A stretch of DNA of 64,000 nt from Anaerolineaceae bacterium (GTDB lineage Bacteria; Chloroflexota; Anaerolineae; Aggregatilineales; Phototrophicaceae): positions 536,490-600,489 of the forward strand of contig JAPPOB010000007.1 of NCBI GenBank assembly GCA_028818375.1, read 5' to 3'. Below, one piece after another: positions 15,661 to 24,358 of this stretch. Made by a program: the position numbers and the translations under genes. Within the stretch, counting starts at the first letter, position 1. Each line of letters starts with the position of its first letter. The notes under the pieces were generated by a model, which was given only the letters and a program-made list of their open reading frames with translations, searched no databases and was not told where the DNA came from.

Positions 15661-17349
15661 ATGAAGTCCCTCTACCGCACGCTTGAGGACAGCGAGCGCA
15701 GCCTCCTGCCCCTGCTGGCGCAAATCTGGGGCGTGGCGCCGGCCGATCTCGAGCCTGGCGAACTGGTCACCGAACTGAACAGCGCCATGCGCGTGGCGGA
15801 GCGCGTGGAAGCCGTCTGGACGGCGCTGGACGAGGGTCAGCGGGGCGCCCTGCAACATTTGCTGGCCTCGGGCGGTCGCATGCCGGCCAACATGTTCACC
15901 CGCATCCATGGCGGCATCCGCCAGGCCGGCGCCGGCCACGTCGCCGAAATCGCGCAGCATCCGGCCAGCCCTGCCGAGGCGCTCTTTTACCGGGGCCTCA
16001 TCGCCCTGGCTTTTGAGAGCGCCGATACCGGCCCGCGTCAGGTCGTCTACGTGCCCGAGGACCTCATGGATGTCCTGCCCACCCATTTGACGGCCCTGGA
16101 TTCCGGCGCGGCCGCTGCCTCCCTGCCCACGGTGACGGCGCTCGACGCGGTCGAGGACCCGCGGCCGGCGGACACCCGCATCGTCGATGACATGACAACC
16201 CTGCTCGCCTGGCTGCAGGTGTACGGCGCCGCCCTGCAGGAAGGCGAGCTGTCGCCGCCGGATGGCGCCGCGTTGACGCCATGGCTGCTGGCGCAGGAGC
16301 CCGGCCGCCTGCGATTCCTGACAGGCGTGGGCCTCGCCGCCGGCCTGATTGCCGCTTCGGCGGGGCGGGCCCAGGTCAGCCGCGACCTGGCCCGGGCCTG
16401 GCTGGAAGAAGGGCGGGGCGTCCAGCTGCGTCAACTGGCGCGGGCCTGGCGCGACAGCCAGAACCTGCGGGACCTGTGGCAGGTGCCGGGGCTGGCGCCG
16501 GAAGAGGACGGTCTGGTCGGGTATGATCCCACCATGGCGCGCGGCGCCGTGCTCAACTTCATCGGCGAATTGACGCCGGCCGACGACTGGTGGTCGCTGT
16601 CGGACCTGGTCGCGGCGGTCAAGCTGGCCGACCCCGATTTCCAGCGTCCCGGCGGCGACTACGACAGCTGGTACATCCGGGACGCGCGCGGGGAGTATGT
16701 GCGCGGCTTTGATACCTGGGACCAGGTCGAGGGCGCGCTCCTTCGCTGGCTCGTCCAGGGGCCGTTGCACTGGCTGGGCATGATCGACCTCGCCGACGGC
16801 GCCGCGCGCCTCACCGCCTGGGGCCGCGCCTTTCTCGACATGGGCGCCTGGCCGGAACTCGTCGAGCCGCAGGATGCCATTGAGATCGGTCTCGACGGCG
16901 CCCTGCGCGTGCCGCGCCGTTTCTCGCGCCTGGACCGCTTCCAGATCGCGCGCTTCACGTCCTGGAGCCAGCCTGGCGACCCCTGCGTCTATCTGCTCGA
17001 CGGGGCGGGCATCGCCCAGGCCGAACGCCAGGGCATCAATGCCGCCCAGATCCAGGCCTTTTTGCATCGGGTCTCCGGCGAACGCCCCACACCGCCGGGC
17101 GTCGCCCGCCTGCTGCAGAACTGGCTGGAAGGCCCCGTCGCCCGCGTCACGCTCGAGCGCCAGGTCCTGCTGCGCGCGGAATCGGCGGAGGCGCTGACGG
17201 AGATCTTTGAGACGCCCGCCCTGCGCCGCTATCTCGGCGCGCAACTGGGGCCCACCGCCGTGCTGGTGCGGCCGGAGCAATGGCCGGCCCTGCAGGCCGC
17301 GCTCGCGGAAGCCGGCGTCCAGGTGACTCTGCGCGACCTCGACGCGTAA
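15661..17349 (+). CDS. helicase-associated (XPB/Ssl2 N-terminal-like) protein
   Basis: A 562-residue protein without helicase motifs. Its C-terminal third has the pattern of the XPB/Ssl2 helicase-associated domain seen as a stand-alone in many Actinobacteria and Chloroflexota: INAAQIQAFLHRVSGER, PPGVARLLQNWLEG, a strand VTLERQVLLRAES, a helix EIFETPALRRYLGAQLGP and TAVLVRPEQWPALQAALAEAG. The rest is helical (winged-helix-like segments, including WWSLSDLVAAVKLADPDF). A DNA-related role is inferred from the family name only. It begins 8 nt after the mandelate racemase-type gene and so shares its transcript, without an obvious functional link. Confidence 0.75.
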   Translation: MKSLYRTLEDSERSLLPLLAQIWGVAPADLEPGELVTELNSAMRVAERVEAVWTALDEGQRGALQHLLASGGRMPANMFTRIHGGIRQAGAGHVAEIAQHPASPAEALFYRGLIALAFESADTGPRQVVYVPEDLMDVLPTHLTALDSGAAAASLPTVTALDAVEDPRPADTRIVDDMTTLLAWLQVYGAALQEGELSPPDGAALTPWLLAQEPGRLRFLTGVGLAAGLIAASAGRAQVSRDLARAWLEEGRGVQLRQLARAWRDSQNLRDLWQVPGLAPEEDGLVGYDPTMARGAVLNFIGELTPADDWWSLSDLVAAVKLADPDFQRPGGDYDSWYIRDARGEYVRGFDTWDQVEGALLRWLVQGPLHWLGMIDLADGAARLTAWGRAFLDMGAWPELVEPQDAIEIGLDGALRVPRRFSRLDRFQIARFTSWSQPGDPCVYLLDGAGIAQAERQGINAAQIQAFLHRVSGERPTPPGVARLLQNWLEGPVARVTLERQVLLRAESAEALTEIFETPALRRYLGAQLGPTAVLVRPEQWPALQAALAEAGVQVTLRDLDA

Positions 17350-17396
17350 CCACAGTCTTGCCGATCGAAGCGACCCGACCTTTCGCATTTTCACGC

Positions 17397-17437
17397 TTGA
17401 CAAGCCTGCGCACATCCATAGCATAGAACATGTGTTT
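17397..17437 (+). promoter_or_regulatory. promoter and LexA-like box before the VOC gene
   Basis: -35 TTGACA (17397-17402), 16-base spacer, -10 TAGCAT (17419-17424), overlapping TAGAACATGTGTTT (17424-17437). The box matches GAAC-N4-GTTC at seven of eight positions and shares TAGAACA-NN-TGT with the two other sites. By itself a one-mismatch site would be expected by chance in this length of DNA; the position over the -10 is what makes it a candidate. Confidence 0.45.
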
Positions 17438-17476
17438 AGTATTTCACCGTAGCCGAAGTGTACAACGAGGAGTTCA

Positions 17477-18283
17477 ATGTTCACCGTCACCAAATACCCG
17501 CACGGCACCTTCTCCTGGGCGGACTGCATGACCAGCGATGCCGCCGCCGGTGTACAGTTTTACACCGGGCTCATGGGCTGGGATATCAACGAGATCCCCA
17601 TGGGCGAGGGCATGGGCAGCTATTACATGTTCCGGCAGGAGGGTCGCAACGTCGCCGCGCTGAGCGGCATGATGCCGGACATGGAAGGCGTCCCGCCCGT
17701 CTGGAACAGCTACATCACCGTGGACGACGTCGACGCCCTGGAGCCGCGCATCGCGGAACTGGGCGGCAAGGTCGTCGCCGGCCCCTTCGAGGTCTTCGAC
17801 AGCGGTCGCATGCTCACCCTGCAAAGCCCCGATGGCGCGCATGTTTCCCTGTGGCAGCCCCGCAATCACATCGGCGCCGAACTGGTCAACACGCCCGGCG
17901 CGCCCTGCTGGAATGAGCTCTATACGAAAGACCCGGCGGTCTCGACGGCCTTCTACGGCGACCTGCTGGGCTGGACCTTCACCCCGCACCCCGACACCCC
18001 CGGCTACCAGATGATCCGGAACAACGGCCGCATGAACGGCGGCATCTTCACCATGGACGAGGAAATGTCCGCCTGGATGCCGCCGGTGTGGATGACCTAC
18101 TTCTCGGTGGCGGATATCGACGCCGCGGCCGGGCGCGTGGAGGAACTGGGCGGCAAGGTGCAGATCGGCCCGCTTCCCGCCGGCGATGTCGGCCGCTTTG
18201 TGCTGTTCAGCGACCCCCAGGGCGCGCATTGTTACGTGATCCAGCTGGCGCAGCCGGAGCCATGGATCGAGCACACGGCCTGA
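17477..18283 (+). CDS. two-domain VOC (glyoxalase/bleomycin resistance) family protein
   Basis: A 268-residue protein of two vicinal-oxygen-chelate domains, residues ~5-130 and ~140-262. Each has the betaalphabetabetabeta pattern and a similar closing strand (GRMLTLQSPDGAHVSLWQP; GRFVLFSDPQGAHCYVIQL), as in the CFP-30/hydroxylase-like VOC proteins. The metal ligands are not fully conserved, so catalysis is uncertain; such proteins may be dioxygenase-, isomerase- or antibiotic-binding-like. Start ATG 17477 follows AACGAGGAG at good spacing. A LexA-like box overlaps its promoter, so damage-inducible expression is a testable idea. The gene is followed, tail to tail, by LysM copy 2. Confidence 0.85.
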   Translation: MFTVTKYPHGTFSWADCMTSDAAAGVQFYTGLMGWDINEIPMGEGMGSYYMFRQEGRNVAALSGMMPDMEGVPPVWNSYITVDDVDALEPRIAELGGKVVAGPFEVFDSGRMLTLQSPDGAHVSLWQPRNHIGAELVNTPGAPCWNELYTKDPAVSTAFYGDLLGWTFTPHPDTPGYQMIRNNGRMNGGIFTMDEEMSAWMPPVWMTYFSVADIDAAAGRVEELGGKVQIGPLPAGDVGRFVLFSDPQGAHCYVIQLAQPEPWIEHTA

Positions 18284-18321
18284 CGCCGGCGCCATCGCCC
18301 CGCGCCGCGCGTCTGTGAGCC

Positions 18322-20279
18322 TTACGCGACGTCCGCCTCGCGGATGCGCAACTCCTGGCCGACCCGGAGCAGCCTGCCGCCTTCGCCCAGCCCGTTGCGC
18401 TCCACGAGGTCCTGCATGTCCTGCACGTCCAGGCCATAGGCGACACAAATCGTCCAGAGCGTGTCGCCCTCGCGCACCACATGCACCAGCGAGCCGTCGG
18501 CGCGCGGCGCCTGAGGCTCGACCCACGGCGCGAGCGGCGGCGCGGCGCTCGTCGCGGCGGGGACGGGGGCACGCCGGGCGGCCCGCCATGGACCGTCACG
18601 GCCTCGACGAGGTAATCGCTCAGGTTGTGCGGCAGGGTGGCGTGGTGCACCTTGCCCTCATGGTTGGGGCCCATGGAGAAGGTGATGTTGCGGTCGGGCC
18701 ACACGACCACGCCGACGCGGTTGTCGGGCGAGTGGGTCACCATGCTGCCACCGGGCGCGGCGTCGGCCTGCGACTGCGCGACCCTGAGGATGAAGTGGCC
18801 CTCGCCGAATTCCGTGACGCCCCAGACCTGCACCTCGGGCTCGAGCGTCCCTTCAGGGCGGCAGAGCAGGCCGATGGCGCCCAGCTTGTGGAAACAGTCG
18901 AGCGGCAGCTGCTTCGGGCCGTGCCAGTTGTCCTCGTGGGGCCCGGGTCTGGCGACGACCACCAGAACGGTCGGGTCGACGATGGTGATGTCGCAATCCG
19001 GGTCACGGTTGTCCGTGATCGCGCCGGAGTAATCCGTGGGCATGTTGTTCTCGAAAGTGACGCAACCGTGCAGCTCAAGCGTGGCGCCTGCGATTTGCAA
19101 CGCGCCCACGCCACCGTGATTGTTGCGAAGGGCCGAATCGCGGATGCTGGTGAATCCGCCCTGGTAGGCGTTCCAGGCGAGCAGCACGCTCCTGGATGCC
19201 GCGGAGGTGGCGACGTTGTCCTCAAAAAGCGCATTGTCGAAACTCGCGCTGCCCATGTTAAAGAGTATGGCGTTACGGCCATTGATCACCCTGATCTGCC
19301 TGGCATCGAGTTCGCCCCAGCTAAAGACGCGCACACCATCCAGCCTGATGTTCTCCAGCCGCAGCCGGCTGTTGGCGGCCAGAAAGATATCGAACCTGGT
19401 TGGGCTGCTGCGGAGGACGCGCCCGTTGCCGACCACGCGAACCTCAACACCTTCCGAGATGTTGATACGGCCCGTCAGGGTACAGTCCGCGTAAAGTTGG
19501 TACGTGGCCGAAACATCCAGATTACCGGGCCCGGGAAAGCCGCAGGTCATCAGCGACGGTGGCTGTGGCACGGCGTGTCCGTTGCCAATCGCGCCGCTGC
19601 AGGTGCCCGTGCTTTCATCCGTCCATTCGTTGAAGGGATCGAACACATTGTAGGGCATGTTGCCCGACAGCGTCAGGCAACCCGTCGTGGTCAACGCGCT
19701 CCCTTCGCGCAGCACGATGGCGCCGCCGCTGCCAAAATTGTTGTGCACGACAACGTTGTGCAGGCTCAGCACGTCGCCGCTGCGCCCGAGGATGGCGGTG
19801 CCATTGCCGCCATACGTCCAGGCAACCAGGTTATTGAAGGCCAGTTACACGTTGTTCAGGTTCATCTGTGCGGCGGCCAGAGCCGTCCCACGACCCAGGT
19901 TGATAAAGGACGCACGGGTGGCATCCAACCTCGCCGCCTGAACCAACTGCGAGAATTCCAGACCGCCGCCATTCAGGGTCACGTCGTTCAGGGTCAGCAC
20001 CCCGCTCCCCACGCTGAACAGCACATCTCCGCTGCTGGTGATGCTGTGCCCGCCGCCGTTGATGGTGACTTCAATATCGGCAGCGGTGGTGCTGAGCATA
20101 CTCGTTTGCGTACAGCTCGCGCTCAGGGTGTAGGTCACCGACGCGGAAATGGCGCCTCCCGCCGGCAGGCCGCAGGCGGCGACGGGCGGATTCTGCGCTG
20201 CGGCCGGGCTGGCGGTCAGCAACAGCGCGCCGGCCAGCCACAGAATTAACCCAGACTTGACGATGCCGGGAACCTCCAT
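18322..20279 (-). pseudogene. secreted beta-helix/LysM protein, disrupted (family copy 2)
   Basis: Read through its breaks this is a ~650-residue secreted protein: signal peptide (LILWLAGALLLTASPAAAQ), a parallel beta-helix region with many short asparagine-rich coils (LNNV, LHNVVVHNN, LFEDNVATSAASRS), then the conserved domain DCFHKLGAIGLLCR ... FSMGPNHEGKVHHATL shared with copies 1 and 3, a Pro/Ala linker and one C-terminal LysM (LVHVVREGDTLWTICVAYG). Two lesions: an in-frame TAA at 19847-19845 (LNNV-stop-LAFNN) and a frame change near 18559-18570 within runs of four and five C on the minus strand. The intended stop is TAA 18324-18322. Promoter and leader carry poly-G tracts. Confidence 0.75.
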
Positions 20280-20286
20280 GACATCA

Positions 20287-20346
20287 CCCCCCCCTACCTT
20301 AACTTAAGAGGGACAGCCAGAATACCCCCCCCCATTTTTTTCGCAA
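20287..20346 (-). promoter_or_regulatory. LysM copy 2 promoter with poly-G tract in its spacer
   Basis: On the minus strand a -35-like TTGCGA (20346-20341) is followed by a 16-base spacer made of six A, one T and nine G (the G9 run is 20333-20325), then a -10-like TATTCT (20324-20319). A second run of eight G (20294-20287) lies just before the ATG at 20279. Homopolymer runs in promoter spacers of other bacteria change spacer length by slippage and switch genes on and off. Here this is only a candidate, and the hexamers are four-of-six matches. Confidence 0.4.
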
Positions 20347-20438
20347 GTTCCTTGCGCGGCGCAGGGTCGGGCGTTGCTTGTCCTTCGCCGGTCCTCATGG
20401 CCGGCGTTCACTCTCGGGCCGGAAAGTCCGCCGTCTCT

Positions 20439-20466
20439 TTGACATCCCGCAAAAGCGCAGTATAGT
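20439..20466 (+). promoter_or_regulatory. strong promoter of the 20581 gene
   Basis: Perfect -35 TTGACA (20439-20444), 16-base spacer, -10 TATAGT (20461-20466). A leader of about 105 nt follows, ending in AGAGGAGGAAAGAC directly before the ATG. No riboswitch fold was recognised in the leader. Nothing else was seen in the 301-nt gap 20280-20580 apart from this promoter and the poly-G elements on the other strand. Confidence 0.7.
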
Positions 20467-20580
20467 TTCTCTGCCCGGCCTGGCGCGAGCAACCAAATGA
20501 TTTTGGAAGATTTGCTGAATCGCAGGCGCGGGCGATCGCAAACCGTCGGAGTCCAGGTGAATTATTAGAGGAGGAAAGAC

Positions 20581-21045
20581 ATGGACCAGGACAATCTGAG
20601 GAAGGGCATTGTGCCGGGCGTCATCGCCGGCTATATCTTTCTCGCCTTTGTCGGGGCGGGCATGGTGCCCGTCATGGACGCCGAAGGCGCCATGACCGGC
20701 ATGGAAATGGGCAATGGCATGCTCGACATGGTCGGCAGCATGCTCGGCGCCGACGCCTTTATCGGTTTCATCCTGCATATCATCATCAGCGCCGTCATTG
20801 GCGCACTTTATACGGCAGTTTTTGCGCCCAATGTGAACCTCGGCAACCCACTGGCGAACATCGTGGTCGGTGGCCTGATTTACGGCATTATCTGGTGGAT
20901 CCTGGGCGGAAACATCATCATGCCGGCCGTCGCCGACGGGGACGTGTTGCAGCTGTCCATCGGGCCGAGCTTCTACGGCCACATCATCTTCGGCCATTTG
21001 CTGGCCTTCATCGTCATGCGCGACGCGCTGATGAGCGAGGAATAG
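20581..21045 (+). CDS. four-helix membrane protein of unknown function
   Basis: A 154-residue protein with about four membrane helices: GIVPGVIAGYIFLAFVGAGM, FIGFILHIIISAVIGALYTA, PLANIVVGGLIYGIIWWILG and FYGHIIFGHLLAFIVM. A Met-rich loop (residues ~30-55, MDAEGAMTGMEMGNGMLDM) separates helices 1 and 2, which might bind a soft metal, though no established motif is present. It resembles small YagU/DUF1440-like membrane proteins in layout. An AGGAGG Shine-Dalgarno and a consensus promoter suggest strong expression. Confidence 0.65.
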   Translation: MDQDNLRKGIVPGVIAGYIFLAFVGAGMVPVMDAEGAMTGMEMGNGMLDMVGSMLGADAFIGFILHIIISAVIGALYTAVFAPNVNLGNPLANIVVGGLIYGIIWWILGGNIIMPAVADGDVLQLSIGPSFYGHIIFGHLLAFIVMRDALMSEE

Positions 21046-21150
21046 GGGCAACATATCCTGTCGCCCCACAGCGGTCGCCCGCCCTTGCGGTACACGCAGC
21101 GGCGGGCGATTTAAATTAATCTCCCGCATACACAATTCGGATTGTTGTAC

Positions 21151-21225
21151 GGGTAGCGAGAGCGCAAGCTCGAAGCATCCCTCAGGGGCGACATACCATG
21201 TCGCCCGCGCAAGACATGTCGCCCG
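21151..21225. repeat. composite intergenic repeat (modules C and A)
   Basis: Module C (GGGTAGCGAGAGCGCAAGCT, continuing CGAAGCATCCC to about 21181) is followed by a module A hairpin GGGCGACAT-ACC-ATGTCGCCC at 21186-21206 and a half copy, GACATGTCGCCCG, at 21213-21225. The boundary ATTGTTGTACGGG just upstream recurs near the copies at 41937 and 55608. The repeat lies downstream of the last importer gene (transcribed the other way) and of the 20581 gene. Confidence 0.75.
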
Positions 21226-21232
21226 CCACAAC

Positions 21233-22123
21233 TCAACCCTTCACGGCCCCCAGTGTGAATCCCTGCACCAGGCGGTCCAGAAACAGGTTGTAGACCAGCC
21301 CCACCGGAATGGCCACCAGCAGCGCCGAGGCCAGCAAAGGCTGCCAGAAAAAGACGTCGCCGCGAATCAGCTCGGTCGGCACCCCGGTGCTCAGCGTGCG
21401 CGCCTCCGAGGCCGAGATGAAGACCAGCGAGTAGATGAACTCGTGCAGGGTCAGCGTGAAGGTGAAGACCACCACCGAGATGATCCCCGGCCGCGCCAGC
21501 GGCAGCACCACGCGCCAGAACGCCTCGTAGCGGTTGAAACCGTCCACCAGCGCCGCTTCCTCCAGTTCGGGTGGAATGGACTTGAAAAAGCCCATCAGCA
21601 ACCAGGTGCTGAAGGGCACCGAGATGCTGGGATAGACCAGAATTAGCGAGAGCAGGTTGTCCCGCAGACCCAGCTGCACGATGATGCGGAAGAGCGGGAT
21701 GAAGAGCAGCGTGGGCGGCACCAGGTAAACGATGAACATCAGAATGCCCATGCTCTCGCCCCGGCGCCCGGTCAGGCGCGCCAGCGCCCAGGCGGCCGGC
21801 AGCGACAGCGCCAGCGTGACGACCACGACGGCGATGCCGGTGACCGTGGAGTTGCGCACGAAGGACAGGTAGCGCGTGTCGTTGAAGAGGTTGTCGAGGT
21901 GTTCCAGCGTCGGCATGTCCTCGTAATCGAAGGGGCTGGCGCCGCGCTTGTAGAGGTCCTGGTCCGTCTGGAAGGTGACGACGCCCATCACCAGGAAGGG
22001 CGAGGCCGCCAGCAGGCAAAAGAACAACACCGCTGTCGTATAGAACGTCCCGCGCAGCACGCGCATGACGCGCAGCCGGCGCGCGCCGCCGCCGGGAGCC
22101 GGGCCGGCTGTCAGGCTCGCCAT
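21233..22123 (-). CDS. ABC transporter permease (MalG-like)
   Basis: Inner-membrane permease of a carbohydrate-type (CUT1-like) importer, 296 residues with about six membrane helices. The cytoplasmic EAA loop that contacts the ATPase is EEAALVDGFNRYEAFWRVVLP. Start ATG 22123 overlaps the stop of the preceding permease by one base pair position set (ATGA), showing coupling. An open frame continues upstream in this phase to 22873, but that part is antisense to, or out of phase with, permease 1 and was excluded. Substrate is not predictable; the three solute-binding proteins upstream determine it. Confidence 0.88.
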   Translation of the reverse strand: MASLTAGPAPGGGARRLRVMRVLRGTFYTTAVLFFCLLAASPFLVMGVVTFQTDQDLYKRGASPFDYEDMPTLEHLDNLFNDTRYLSFVRNSTVTGIAVVVVTLALSLPAAWALARLTGRRGESMGILMFIVYLVPPTLLFIPLFRIIVQLGLRDNLLSLILVYPSISVPFSTWLLMGFFKSIPPELEEAALVDGFNRYEAFWRVVLPLARPGIISVVVFTFTLTLHEFIYSLVFISASEARTLSTGVPTELIRGDVFFWQPLLASALLVAIPVGLVYNLFLDRLVQGFTLGAVKG

Positions 22124-23064
22124 CAGCGGACCTCCGCCCGGCTGGCCGTGCGCAAGAGCACGACCGCCACCAGCAGCAGCACCGGAAAGATGAAGAGCGA
22201 GACCGCCGCGCCCTGGGCCAGGTTGCCGCCGTCGATGCCCACCAGGAAGGAATACATGGGCAGGGTCAGCGTGTGGGTGATCGGTCCGCCGCGCGTCAGG
22301 ATGTAGACCACCGTCAGATCGCCGAAGGTGAAGATGAAGCCGAAAAGCAGCGAGATCAGCATGATCGGCATGATCAGCGGCAGCTTCACTTGGAAGAGCG
22401 TGCGGAAATAGCGCGAGCCATCCACCTCCGCCTGGTCCAGCAAATCGGTGGGGATGGACGACAGACCGGCCATCAGGATGACCGTCGCCAGCGGCGTCAT
22501 GCGCCAGACGTGCACGAAAATGATGGAGGCCTTGGCCAGCAAGGGCTTGCCCAGCCAGATCAGGTTGTTGGCCGGTCCCCAGACCGTGCCCGGGCCCAGC
22601 AGCGCGAGTTCGCGAAAAATGTAGTCGATCGGGCTGTACTTGGAATCGAACATCCACAGCCAGCCCACCACGGAGAGCGACAGCGGCGTGGCCCAGGGCA
22701 GAATAAGCAGCATCCGCGCAATCCACATCCCGATGCGCCCGCTGCGGCGCTGCGGCAGCGGCGTGGTCAGCAACTGCGCCAGAATGTTGGCCAGAATGAT
22801 CGTGCAGATCTGGGCGATCACGGTGAAGGAGAAGGTGTTGACCAGCGCGTCGCGGAAGGCGGGCGTCTGCCATACGTTGGCAAAGTTACGCAGACCGACG
22901 TAGTTGAAGGAGGCATCGCCGACCGTCGCCGTGCTCACGCTGAAAAGCAGCGCCGTGACGAAGGGCAGGCCCACCAGCAGCACAATGTAGAGGGTCGCGG
23001 GCGCCAGAAAGACGATTCCCATCAGGCGGCTGTCATCGATCCAGCGGGACATGATCGCGTTCAC
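22123..23064 (-). CDS. ABC transporter permease (MalF-like)
   Basis: The second permease of the importer, 313 residues, with six membrane helices and an EAA loop DQAEVDGSRYFRTLFQVKLP at about residues 208-227. Its N-terminus (MNAIMSRWIDDSRLMGIVFL) precedes the first helix. It overlaps the ATPase gene by four bases (23061-23064) and the downstream permease at 22123. Together with 21233-22123 it forms the heterodimeric channel typical of CUT1 sugar importers. Confidence 0.88.
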   Translation of the reverse strand: MNAIMSRWIDDSRLMGIVFLAPATLYIVLLVGLPFVTALLFSVSTATVGDASFNYVGLRNFANVWQTPAFRDALVNTFSFTVIAQICTIILANILAQLLTTPLPQRRSGRIGMWIARMLLILPWATPLSLSVVGWLWMFDSKYSPIDYIFRELALLGPGTVWGPANNLIWLGKPLLAKASIIFVHVWRMTPLATVILMAGLSSIPTDLLDQAEVDGSRYFRTLFQVKLPLIMPIMLISLLFGFIFTFGDLTVVYILTRGGPITHTLTLPMYSFLVGIDGGNLAQGAAVSLFIFPVLLLVAVVLLRTASRAEVR

Positions 23065-24107
23065 GCCGCGACCCCTTCCGCCAGGCGCTCGCCGCTGGCG
23101 ACGTCGAAGAAATGCAACTGGTCGTGCGCGACGCCGAATTCGCAGACCGTGTCCAGCGGTATGTCGATCGTCACGTTGCTGGGAAGGCGCGAGACGGTCA
23201 ACTGCATCTCGCCGCGATAGTCCGCTATGTGGCCGTAGAGCAGCCGGTCCGAACCAAGGTTCTCCACGCGCGTGACGCGCCAGGAGAAGGGCTCGTGGGC
23301 CGCGCCGGGCGGCAACTCCTCAAGTGGCAGGAGATGTTCCGGCCGGAAACCGCGCTGCACCCGCTCCGATACCAGTTGCAGGTTCATCCCCGGCGAGCCG
23401 AGGAAGGTGGCCACAAAGGTGTTTTGCGGCCGGTCATAGATGGCCTGGGGCGGGCCAACCTGCTGCACGAGGCCGTCACGCATCACCACGATGCGATCGC
23501 CCAGACCCATGGCCTCGATCTGGTCGTGGGTGACGAAAACGGTCGTGATCCCCAGCTTGCGCTGGAAACCCTTCAGTTCGTCGCGGGCATAGGCGCGCAG
23601 CTTGGCGTCGAGGTTGGAGAGCGGCTCGTCGAGCAACAGCACCTCCGGCTGCGAGACGATGGCGCGCGCGATCGCCACCCGCTGCCGCTCGCCGCCGCTG
23701 AGTTGCCGTGGCCGCCGGTCCAGCAGGTGCTCGATCGAGACCATCTGCGCCGCCTGGTAGACGCGCTGCTCGCGCTCCGTACGGTCGGGGCAGCGTCTCT
23801 GGGCTTTCAGCGGAAAGCCGATGTTGCCCGCCACCGACATGTGCGGATACAGGGCGTAGGACTGGAAGACCATCGCGATGCCGCGCTTGCGCGGCGGCAG
23901 GGCCGTCACGTCGCGCGCGCCGATGTTGATCTGTCCCTCTTCCGGTTTTTCCAGGCCGGCGATGGTGCGCATCAGGGTCGTCTTGCCACAACCGGAAGGG
24001 CCCAGTACCACCAGAAACTCGCCCGAGCTTATGTGCAGGTCCACCCCGGCGACGGCCTGCACGTCACCAAAGCGCTTGACAATGCCCTGCAGGTTGACGT
24101 CGCTCAT
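23061..24107 (-). CDS. ABC transporter ATP-binding protein (UgpC/MalK-like)
   Basis: A 348-residue ATPase with a nucleotide-binding domain (Walker A GPSGCGKTT at 36-44, signature LSGGERQ at 136-142, Walker B VLLLDEP at 156-162, His194 in THDQ) and a C-terminal OB-like regulatory region (about 240-348) as in MalK/UgpC proteins. Hydrolysis powers import through the two permeases. It comes first in the three-gene overlapping operon and lies 251 nt downstream of the last solute-binding protein gene; that gap contains a degenerate composite repeat. Confidence 0.92.
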   Translation of the reverse strand: MSDVNLQGIVKRFGDVQAVAGVDLHISSGEFLVVLGPSGCGKTTLMRTIAGLEKPEEGQINIGARDVTALPPRKRGIAMVFQSYALYPHMSVAGNIGFPLKAQRRCPDRTEREQRVYQAAQMVSIEHLLDRRPRQLSGGERQRVAIARAIVSQPEVLLLDEPLSNLDAKLRAYARDELKGFQRKLGITTVFVTHDQIEAMGLGDRIVVMRDGLVQQVGPPQAIYDRPQNTFVATFLGSPGMNLQLVSERVQRGFRPEHLLPLEELPPGAAHEPFSWRVTRVENLGSDRLLYGHIADYRGEMQLTVSRLPSNVTIDIPLDTVCEFGVAHDQLHFFDVASGERLAEGVAA

Positions 24108-24210
24108 GCCATGTTCCTGTGCAAGTCGTTGGCCCGGCTGTCTGGGGACAAGGGTATCAGGTGCGAGCCGGAGTTGCTGCCCGCGCCATTATAGTCCCGC
24201 CCGCCGGCAG

Positions 24211-24320
24211 GGGCGAATTGACAAATCGTCCCGCGGGACGCCTGGAGTTTGCGCTCTCGCTACCCGTACACAGACCGGAAAATGGTATACGGGCGACTTA
24301 CCATGGCGCTCGCCGGCGCA
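24211..24320. repeat. degenerate composite intergenic repeat, inverted orientation
   Basis: In the opposite orientation to the other copies: a B-like stem (GGGCGAATT ... AAATCGTCCC, 24211-24232), then module C read backwards (GAGTTTGCGCTCTCGCTACCC, which is CTACCC at the end, 24245-24265), then an A-like remnant GGGCGACTTACCATGG near 24300. Several substitutions and a short deletion show decay. Confidence 0.6.
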
Positions 24321-24358
24321 TCACGTCGCCGGCGGGTACACTAGGCCGCCAACGGCTT

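Noticed and set aside
15622..17529. A 635-codon minus-strand open frame
   Set aside because: Antisense to the helicase-associated gene at 15661-17349, which fits its family.
22124..22873. Upstream extension of the second permease
   Set aside because: The frame is open but is out of phase with permease 1, which is coupled by ATGA at 22123; residues there are not membrane-like.
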